A stretch of DNA of 7,778 bases from Betaproteobacteria bacterium. Lineage in GTDB: Bacteria > Pseudomonadota > Gammaproteobacteria > Burkholderiales > SG8-39. The notes under the pieces were generated by a model. That model did no database searches and was not told where the DNA came from. It worked only from the letters and a program-made list of their open reading frames with translations. The translations under genes were made by a program, and so were the position numbers. Every line of letters starts with the position of its first letter. Positions within the stretch are counted from its first letter, which is position 1. Location: NCBI GenBank assembly GCA_011391185.1, contig JAABRB010000157.1, forward strand, positions 1 to 7,778, written 5' to 3'. Below, in pieces: positions 1 to 7,778 of the stretch.

Positions 1-64
1 CTTCGGTTTCCTCCCGTTACCCTCCTTCCCGCTAAGCGCAGGCCGGAAGGTGGTTTCGTGTTTT

Positions 65-85
65 CCCCTCCTTTCCGAGGAGGGG
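65..85. repeat. GC-rich inverted repeat (8-bp stem)
   Basis: CCCCTCCT at 65-72 pairs perfectly with AGGAGGGG at 78-85 around a 5-base loop (TTCCG). A run of four T precedes it. It forms the left edge of a block of hairpins reaching to about position 204. Hairpins of this kind resemble the REP-like intergenic repeats of GC-rich proteobacteria. Read on the minus strand, the stem is followed by AAAA, so a terminator reading in that direction is not supported; on the plus strand no T-run follows the stem. Confidence 0.6.
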
Positions 86-111
86 TGCCGCCGAAGGCGG
101 CGGGGTGGTTC
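82..111 (+). repeat. Intergenic hairpin repeat, copy 1
   Basis: This 30-base unit starts with GGGGTG, contains a hairpin (GCCGCC 87-92, loop GAA, GGCGGC 96-101) and ends with GGGGTGGTTC. The same flanks enclose a different stem in copy 2 at 135-164. The shared flanks with a stem that changed on both sides suggest a REP-like repeat family selected for structure. No transposase of the REP-associated type lies in the window. Confidence 0.6.
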
Positions 112-123
112 GCGCGGAGCGCG
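111..123. repeat. Small hairpin between the two repeat copies
   Basis: CGCGC at 111-115 pairs with GCGCG at 119-123 around a GGA loop. Copy 2 (135-164) also has a GGA loop, so this is probably a third stem of the same repeat element, lacking the GGGGTG left flank. Confidence 0.45.
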
Positions 124-134
124 TTCGATCGCGA

Positions 135-164
135 GGGGTGCCCGCGGAGCGGGCGGGGTGGTTC
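135..164 (+). repeat. Intergenic hairpin repeat, copy 2
   Basis: This is the second 30-base unit: GGGGTG, then a hairpin (GCCCGC 140-145, loop GGA, GCGGGC 149-154), then GGGGTGGTTC. It begins 53 bases after copy 1. The flanks are identical to copy 1 while the stem differs by compensating changes, so pairing is kept. Confidence 0.6.
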
Positions 165-179
165 ATCACCGGTCGGGCG

Positions 180-204
180 ATCACCCCGCGATGTGAGGGG
201 TGAT
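180..204. promoter_or_regulatory. Inverted repeat just upstream of menA start
   Basis: ATCACCCC at 180-187 is a perfect inverted repeat of GGGGTGAT at 197-204, with a 9-base loop. The right arm contains a possible GTG start at 200 and the only purine-rich stretch upstream of the ATG at 218. The left arm together with GC at 188-189 can also pair with GCGGGGTGGT at 153-162, with one G-U pair. In an RNA it could therefore affect menA translation. A plain repeat remnant without function is equally possible. Confidence 0.4.
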
Positions 205-217
205 AGACTCGCCCGCG

Positions 218-1132
218 ATGACGAAGCCGGTCGAGACCACGGTCGACGGAACGTCGCGGCTGCGCATCTGGTGGCTGGCGATCCGGCCGGCGACCCTGAC
301 GATCTCCCTCGCGCCGGTCCTCATCGGCGCATCGCTCGCATGGCACGACGCGGGGCGAATCCTGTGGGTCCCGCTGGCCCTCGCTGCCGCCGCTGCACTC
401 CTGATTCAAATCGGCACGAACCTTTACAACGACGTCGGCGACTACGCGCGTGGCGCAGATCGCGCCGGGCGACTCGGTCCGCCGCGGGCAGTCAGCTCCG
501 GCTGGCTCGAACCCGGCGAGGTGCGCCGCGCCGTCGTGTTGGTGATCGGCCTCGCACTGCTGACGGGCGTGTGGCTCGTGTGGCATGGGGGTTGGCCCAT
601 CCTGGTACTCGGGATCGCCTCGATTGCTGCCGGGCTCGCCTACACCGGAGGCCCGCGGCCCATTGCCTACAGTGGGACAGGGGAAGCCTTTGTCTTCGTG
701 TTTTTCGGCCTTGTCGCCGTGCTTGGCACGTACTACTTGCAAACGTTCGCAGTAACCTGGGGCGGGGTCCTCGCGGCCAGCATGATCGGTGCGCTTGCCG
801 CAGCAGTCATCGTGGTCAACAACTACCGTGATCTCGACACCGACCGGGCGGTGGGCAAACGCACGCTTGCGGTTCGCGCTGGCCGGAAGTGGAGCCGTGT
901 CGAGTTCGTCGCGTTGCTCGTGGTGCCGTATGCCCTGCTGGTTGCACTGGGCCGCGTCGTCGACGTGGGCTGGTGGCTGCTGCTGCCCGCGTGCTCGATG
1001 CCCGTGGCAGCCTGGATTGCGGTTCGATTCTCGAAGGAGCGTCCCGGGCCCAGCTTCAACCGGATCCTCGCGGACACCGCGCAGCTCCAGCTCATCTTCA
1101 GCTGCCTGCTCGCCGTCGCATTCCTGCTCTGA
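218..1132 (+). CDS. menA: 1,4-dihydroxy-2-naphthoate prenyltransferase (MenA-type UbiA family)
   Basis: This is a 304-residue polytopic membrane protein, close to the roughly 308 residues of E. coli MenA. The family joins a polyprenyl diphosphate to 1,4-dihydroxy-2-naphthoate, giving demethylmenaquinone at the cytoplasmic membrane. The first aspartate-rich motif is NDVGDYARGAD (residues 71-81), with N68 just before it, followed by GRLGPPRAV. The second is NNYRDLDTDR (201-210), followed by GKRTLAVRAG, typical of MenA rather than UbiA. The rest consists of long hydrophobic segments, probably eight or nine helices. I prefer ATG at 218: the in-frame GTG at 200 adds only MIDSPA and lies inside an inverted repeat. 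Neither start has a good ribosome binding site; AGGGG at 196-200 is too distant from 218. No other men genes are visible, and a prenyltransferase with another aromatic acceptor cannot be excluded. Confidence 0.85.
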   Translation: MTKPVETTVDGTSRLRIWWLAIRPATLTISLAPVLIGASLAWHDAGRILWVPLALAAAAALLIQIGTNLYNDVGDYARGADRAGRLGPPRAVSSGWLEPGEVRRAVVLVIGLALLTGVWLVWHGGWPILVLGIASIAAGLAYTGGPRPIAYSGTGEAFVFVFFGLVAVLGTYYLQTFAVTWGGVLAASMIGALAAAVIVVNNYRDLDTDRAVGKRTLAVRAGRKWSRVEFVALLVVPYALLVALGRVVDVGWWLLLPACSMPVAAWIAVRFSKERPGPSFNRILADTAQLQLIFSCLLAVAFLL

Positions 1133-1143
1133 TCCGCCGCGCC

Positions 1144-1154
1144 ATTCGCTGACG
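1144..1154 (+). repeat. 11-base direct repeat, left copy
   Basis: ATTCGCTGACG occurs here and again at 1227-1237, 83 bases apart start to start. The similarity extends as GTG versus TTG. The two copies flank the FNR-like dyads and a small hairpin. They could be paired protein-binding sites or the trace of a small duplication; the sequence does not decide. Confidence 0.4.
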
Positions 1155-1164
1155 GTGCGCCCAT

Positions 1165-1178
1165 TTGATCTGGGTCAT
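1165..1178. promoter_or_regulatory. FNR/ANR-like dyad
   Basis: TTGAT-CTGG-GTCAT matches the left half of the FNR/ANR consensus (TTGAT-N4-ATCAA) fully and the right half at three of five positions. It sits 137 bases upstream of the flavoprotein start, in the gap after menA. An oxygen-sensing activator would suit an operon of ferredoxin-linked enzymes. No convincing -10 element lies at the distance expected for a class II site, so the call is tentative. Confidence 0.35.
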
Positions 1179-1191
1179 TAACCAGGGTCAA
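1178..1191. promoter_or_regulatory. Second, weaker FNR/ANR-like dyad
   Basis: TTAAC-CAGG-GTCAA directly abuts the site at 1165-1178, sharing one base, and matches seven of ten consensus positions. The two dyads share the GGGTCA core. Adjacent dyads could mean a tandem site, or that one of them is chance. Confidence 0.22.
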
Positions 1192-1202
1192 TGGACATGA
1201 CA

Positions 1203-1217
1203 GCCTTCATCGAAGGC
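1203..1217. other. Small hairpin in the menA-flavoprotein gap
   Basis: GCCTTC at 1203-1208 pairs with GAAGGC at 1212-1217 around an ATC loop. No T-run follows (CGGCCAATTATT), so it is not a convincing intrinsic terminator for menA. It may be a structured part of the leader of the downstream genes. Confidence 0.3.
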
Positions 1218-1226
1218 CGGCCAATT

Positions 1227-1237
1227 ATTCGCTGACG
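1227..1237 (+). repeat. 11-base direct repeat, right copy
   Basis: This is an exact copy of ATTCGCTGACG at 1144-1154. It lies 78 bases before the flavoprotein start, next to the AT-rich AATTAT at 1223-1228, the most -10-like stretch in the gap. ATGACA at 1197-1202 resembles a -35 element, but its spacing of 20 bases is too long for a standard sigma-70 promoter. Confidence 0.35.
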
Positions 1238-1314
1238 TTGGGGGAGGTCTGCGTCACCAAGCCCGAGCGCGACCAGGACGCGGCGGATCCTACCCTTAAC
1301 GGCGAGACTCTTCC

Positions 1315-3705
1315 ATGTACACGATCGTCCGTCGCGAGGTTTTTTCCGATACGACCTTCCTGTGGGAGGTGCTGGCTCCCGACGTGGCGGGCTCGGCAGA
1401 ACCCGGCCACTTCGTCATGGTGCGCCTGCACGAAGGCAGCGAGCGCATTCCACTGACAGTGGCCGATTTCGATCGTGACAAAGGCACCATCACGATGGTG
1501 ATCCAGTCGCTCGGCAAGACCACGGTCGAGATGCGCGATCACTACAAGGAGGGCGACAGCTTCTCCGATTTCGTCGGGCCGCTCGGTTTGCCGCAGCACG
1601 TGAGCAAGGTCGGGCACGTCGTGCTGGTGGGCGGCGGGCTCGGCGTGGCGCCGGTGTATCCGCAGCTGCGGGCGTTCAAGGGCGCCGGCAATAGGACCAC
1701 AGGGATCATCGGTTTCCGGAACATGGACCTCGTGTTCTGGGAAGATCGTTTCAATGCGTTCTGCGACGACCTGATCGTCTGCACCGATGACGGCAGTTAC
1801 GGCACGCCGGGCTTCGTCACCTCCGCGCTGAAGGAGGTGCTCGAACGGGAAAAACCGGATCTGGTCATTGCCATCGGGCCGCTGCCAATGATGAGCGCCT
1901 GTGTCGAGACGACGCGTCCCTATGGCGTCAAGACGATGGTGTCGCTCAACGCGATCATGGTCGACGGCACCGGCATGTGCGGCTCCTGCCGCGTCTCCGT
2001 CGGCGGCGAGGTCAAGTTCGCCTGCGTCGAAGGCCCGGATTTCGATGGACACCAGGTCGACTTCAAGGAACTGATGCTGCGGCAGCGCCGCTTCAAAGGA
2101 GAGGAATCGAAGGCGAGCGAGGATTACGCCCGCGTCTGCAGTGTGGAAAAAACGCTTTTCGAGCTGAACAAGCGCAACTACAAGAAGTACAAGGACCTCG
2201 CGCCGCACGCCGTGAAGATGCCGGAGCGCAACGCGCTCGAGCGCTCGCGCAACTTCAAGGAGGTGAACCTGGGCTACAGCATGCACGATGCGCTGGAAGA
2301 AGCCGAACGCTGCATCATGTGCACCAAGCCCGTGTGCATTGCCGGCTGCCCGGTGTCGATCGACATCCCGCGCTTCATTCGCCATCTGCTCGTGCGCGAC
2401 CTCGACGGTGCGCTTGGCGTCATCAACGAATCCAATCTGTTCCCCTCGGTATGCGGCCGCGTCTGCCCGCAGGAATCGCAGTGCGAGGCCCAATGTATCG
2501 TCGGCAAGAACAAGAAGGACCCGATGGAGCCGGTGGCGATCGGCCGGCTCGAGCGCTTCGTCGGCGACAACGCCAGGGCGCCCAGGGCCGTCCCGCCGAG
2601 CTTCGAGCGCACGCTCGGCCGGGTCGCCGTGGTCGGATCCGGCCCCTCGGGACTCGCAGTCGCCGCCGATCTGGCGCGCTACGGCTGCGACGTCACCGTA
2701 TTCGAGGCACTGCACGTGATCGGCGGCGTGCTCCAGTACGGGATCCCGTCCTTCCGGCTTCCGCGCGACATCATCAGCCGCGAGGTCGAAAATCTGAAGG
2801 GTATGGGCGTCAAGTTCGAGACCAACAAGGTGATCGGCAAGACCTTCTCCATCCCCAAGGTCATGGGCGAGATGGGCTTCGACGCGGTATTCATCGGAGC
2901 CGGCGCCGGCGCGCCTTCCTTTCTCGGCATACCTGGCGAGTTCGCCGGGCAAGTCTATTCAGCGAACGAATTCCTGACGCGCGTCAACCTGATGGGCGGC
3001 GACAAGTTCCCCTACCTCGACACGCCGATCACCCTCGGCCAGAGCGTGGTCGTGATCGGCGCCGGCAACACGGCCATGGACTGCTTGCGCGTGGCCAAGC
3101 GTCTGGGTGCGCCGACCGTGCGCTGCGTCTATCGCCGTTCGGAAACCGAGGCGCCTGCCCGCATCGAGGAGATCCGTCATGCCAAGGAGGAAGGTATCGC
3201 GTTCTTCTTCCTCCACGCGCCGGTCGAGATTTTTACTGACGCTGACGGCAGCGTCCGCGGCATGAAAGTGCAGAAGATGATGCTGGGCGAACCGGACGAG
3301 AAAGGCCGCCGTAAACCCGTGCCCCTGGATGAATTCGTCGACCTCGAGTGCGATACCGTGATCTACGCTCTTGGAACCAAGGCCAACCCGATCGTTACCC
3401 AGTCGACGCCGGGATTGGGCCTCAATAAATGGGGTTACATCGTTGCGGATCCGGAGACGCAGGCGACGACGCTGCCCGGCGTGTTTGCCGGCGGCGACAT
3501 CGTTACGGGTGCGGCCACCGTCATCCTCGCCATGGGCGCCGGCCGCCGCGCAGCACGCGCTATTGGTGCCTATCTGCAAGGCGAAAAGCAGACCTGGCCG
3601 ATCACGCAATCCGATGCCGACGCCTTCGTGCCGCCGGCGGCGCCTGGTGGGTCGGCTTCGATCGGCGCGTCGCCGACAACCCTGCAGAGCGAGGACCAGC
3701 CATGA
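1315..3705 (+). CDS. Fused NfnAB/SudBA-like iron-sulfur flavoprotein (ferredoxin/NAD/NADP oxidoreductase)
   Basis: A 796-residue cytoplasmic protein made of two enzymes that are often separate. Residues 1 to about 260 resemble NfnA/SudB/PyrK: an FAD motif RIPLTVAD (44-51), a nucleotide-binding GGGLGVAP (106-113), and a [2Fe-2S] site with C222, C225 and C237, with D217 near the place where characterised NfnA uses an aspartate ligand. About residues 300-770 resemble NfnB/SudA/GltD: C333/C336/C341/C345 and C380/C384/C390/C394 for [4Fe-4S] clusters, an FAD fold VAVVGSGPSG (437-446), an NADPH fold VVVIGAGNTAMD (578-589), and GVFAGGDIVTG closing the FAD site. Characterised NfnAB couples reduced ferredoxin plus NADH to NADP+ reduction by bifurcation; related Sud enzymes reduce polysulfide. 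An in-frame stop at 1297 makes ATG 1315 the first start, with weak GGCGAG at 1301-1306. The tail 771-796 is rich in Pro, Ala, Gly and Ser. The downstream pyruvate:ferredoxin oxidoreductase favours an Nfn role. Confidence 0.88.
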   Translation: MYTIVRREVFSDTTFLWEVLAPDVAGSAEPGHFVMVRLHEGSERIPLTVADFDRDKGTITMVIQSLGKTTVEMRDHYKEGDSFSDFVGPLGLPQHVSKVGHVVLVGGGLGVAPVYPQLRAFKGAGNRTTGIIGFRNMDLVFWEDRFNAFCDDLIVCTDDGSYGTPGFVTSALKEVLEREKPDLVIAIGPLPMMSACVETTRPYGVKTMVSLNAIMVDGTGMCGSCRVSVGGEVKFACVEGPDFDGHQVDFKELMLRQRRFKGEESKASEDYARVCSVEKTLFELNKRNYKKYKDLAPHAVKMPERNALERSRNFKEVNLGYSMHDALEEAERCIMCTKPVCIAGCPVSIDIPRFIRHLLVRDLDGALGVINESNLFPSVCGRVCPQESQCEAQCIVGKNKKDPMEPVAIGRLERFVGDNARAPRAVPPSFERTLGRVAVVGSGPSGLAVAADLARYGCDVTVFEALHVIGGVLQYGIPSFRLPRDIISREVENLKGMGVKFETNKVIGKTFSIPKVMGEMGFDAVFIGAGAGAPSFLGIPGEFAGQVYSANEFLTRVNLMGGDKFPYLDTPITLGQSVVVIGAGNTAMDCLRVAKRLGAPTVRCVYRRSETEAPARIEEIRHAKEEGIAFFFLHAPVEIFTDADGSVRGMKVQKMMLGEPDEKGRRKPVPLDEFVDLECDTVIYALGTKANPIVTQSTPGLGLNKWGYIVADPETQATTLPGVFAGGDIVTGAATVILAMGAGRRAARAIGAYLQGEKQTWPITQSDADAFVPPAAPGGSASIGASPTTLQSEDQP
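3691..3705 (+). promoter_or_regulatory. Ribosome binding site and ATGA overlap deciding the rubrerythrin start
   Basis: GAGGA at 3691-3695 lies six bases before ATG 3702. That ATG overlaps the TGA stop of the flavoprotein (3703-3705) as ATGA. This layout usually means translational coupling. It shows that the long N-terminal extension available in this frame further upstream is not part of the gene. Confidence 0.75.
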
Positions 3706-4337
3706 TCTCCTGTCCAAAGTGCCACCGCCCGATCGAAGGCGAGGAGGCCTACATCTGCTGCGCGAATGTCGAATTGAGGTGGCGCTGCAGCGAGTGCGGC
3801 AAGGTGAGCGAGGGATTTGCCTTTCCCTACGGCATGTGCCCGCATTGCGAGGGCAAGCTGGAGATGCTCGATCGGGGTGCGATCGACGACACAAAGGGAC
3901 TGGACGCAATTCGCGCGGCATTCGAAATCGAACTCGGTGGTCACGCTTTCTACGAGCGTGCGGCGAGCGAGTCGACAGATCCGGCGCTACGCGAGCTCTT
4001 CGGCCGCTTCGCCGAGATGGAAAAGGAACACATGGAGACCTTGTCAAGGCGCTACCATGCGGACCTGCCGACACCGGGCGAGGATTTCCAGATCGATCAT
4101 GCCGCCTTCTTCGCCGGGGTGGATCGCAAGCCGGAGGATCCGACAAACCTGTTTCGCATCGCCATTGCGTTCGAGGAGCGTGCGGTCAGGTTCTTCGCCG
4201 AGCAGGGCGAGCAGGCGCCGGAGGGCTCGATCGAGAAAGATCTCTACAAAGAGCTTGCCGCCGAGGAACGCGAGCACGTGGCAATCATGACGACCGAGTA
4301 CGAGCGCTGGAAAGCCGGCAAGGCCGGGCTGCTGTAG
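3702..4337 (+). CDS. Rubrerythrin-like diiron protein with N-terminal rubredoxin-like domain
   Basis: This is a 211-residue soluble protein. The N-terminal part has C29-x2-C32-G and C46-P-x-C49, separated by 13 residues, as in rubrerythrin rubredoxin domains (CGKVSEG compares with CGYVHEG). An extra C4-x2-C7 and the pair C19-C20 precede it. The rest is a four-helix ferritin-like domain with diiron ligands in rubrerythrin order: E77 (with Y84 seven residues on), E107-x2-H110, E158 and E189-x2-H192. The position matching Glu97 of Desulfovibrio vulgaris rubrerythrin appears to be A161, so that extra ligand may be missing. Rubrerythrins reduce peroxide using electrons from rubredoxin or NAD(P)H reductases. 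The rubredoxin-first order matches so-called reverse rubrerythrins, which reduce peroxide and oxygen. Translational coupling to the flavoprotein suggests a shared electron supply or protection of its clusters; this is inference. Confidence 0.82.
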   Translation: MISCPKCHRPIEGEEAYICCANVELRWRCSECGKVSEGFAFPYGMCPHCEGKLEMLDRGAIDDTKGLDAIRAAFEIELGGHAFYERAASESTDPALRELFGRFAEMEKEHMETLSRRYHADLPTPGEDFQIDHAAFFAGVDRKPEDPTNLFRIAIAFEERAVRFFAEQGEQAPEGSIEKDLYKELAAEEREHVAIMTTEYERWKAGKAGLL

Positions 4338-4410
4338 CGGCCACGTAGAATGCTTGCCGCCGCCGACCGCGGGCTCGCGCGAAGAAGAAGAGCATGACTG
4401 AAAGGAATTC
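4338..4410 (+). other. Short intergenic gap before nifJ
   Basis: These 73 bases contain no terminator-like hairpin. TAGAAT at 4346-4351 matches five of six -10 positions but has no -35 partner at normal spacing. GAAAGGA at 4400-4406 is the ribosome binding site for ATG 4411, with only four bases between them. Read-through from the upstream genes is therefore likely. Confidence 0.5.

Positions 4411-7778
<3,368 letters not shown>

Noticed and set aside
58..831. Plus-strand open frame of 257 codons over the repeat block and menA
   Set aside because: It is out of frame with menA, runs through the hairpin repeats, and gives an Arg-rich product typical of a shadow frame.
1203..1217. Intrinsic terminator after menA
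   Set aside because: The stem is only six base pairs and no T-run follows it.
1225..2952. Long open frame of 575 codons on the minus strand opposite the flavoprotein
   Set aside because: Its product is rich in His, Arg, Asp and Ala with no recognisable motif, and it lies opposite a gene with complete cofactor motifs. Long antisense frames are expected in GC-rich coding sequence.
1315..3705. Glutamate synthase small subunit or dihydroorotate dehydrogenase electron-transfer subunit
   Set aside because: Each half resembles one of these, but no gltB or pyrD partner is present. The fusion of both halves next to pyruvate:ferredoxin oxidoreductase fits the Nfn/Sud type better.
2959..4146. Minus-strand open frame of 395 codons spanning the flavoprotein-rubrerythrin junction
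   Set aside because: It crosses two real plus-strand genes with a supported ATGA junction, and its product is Arg/His-rich without motifs.

Overview
The window is GC-rich, tightly packed and reads almost entirely on the + strand. The gene content and the GC-rich intergenic hairpin repeats fit a beta- or gammaproteobacterium with a facultatively anaerobic or ferredoxin-linked metabolism. That assignment is an inference: no rRNA or other phylogenetic marker is present.

Layout: (1) Bases 1-199 hold no gene I can support. They carry a block of short GC-rich hairpins, including two 30-base copies of one repeat whose stems differ by compensating changes. (2) menA (218-1132) encodes a membrane prenyltransferase of the 1,4-dihydroxy-2-naphthoate type. 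(3) The 182-base gap 1133-1314 contains one reasonable and one weak FNR/ANR-like dyad, a small hairpin and an 11-base direct repeat, and is the likely promoter region for what follows. (4) Bases 1315-3705 encode a 796-residue flavoprotein in which an NfnA/SudB-like FAD/[2Fe-2S] half is fused to an NfnB/SudA/GltD-like half with two [4Fe-4S] motifs and two dinucleotide folds. (5) An ATGA overlap leads into a 211-residue rubrerythrin-like protein (3702-4337) with its rubredoxin-like domain at the N-terminus. (6) After 73 bases comes a single-chain pyruvate:ferredoxin oxidoreductase (4411 onward), which runs off the right edge after 1122 codons.

How the parts may work together: the oxidoreductase would oxidise pyruvate to acetyl-CoA and pass low-potential electrons to ferredoxin. 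The fused Nfn-like enzyme could exchange electrons among reduced ferredoxin, NADH and NADP+, by electron bifurcation if it behaves like characterised NfnAB. The diiron protein could remove peroxide or oxygen near these oxygen-sensitive iron-sulfur enzymes. The families are clear from sequence motifs; the coupling between them is inferred from gene order. Nothing here is an obviously unknown system. The more unusual points are the single-chain Nfn fusion, the reversed rubrerythrin with extra cysteines, and the repeat and hairpin block in front of menA.
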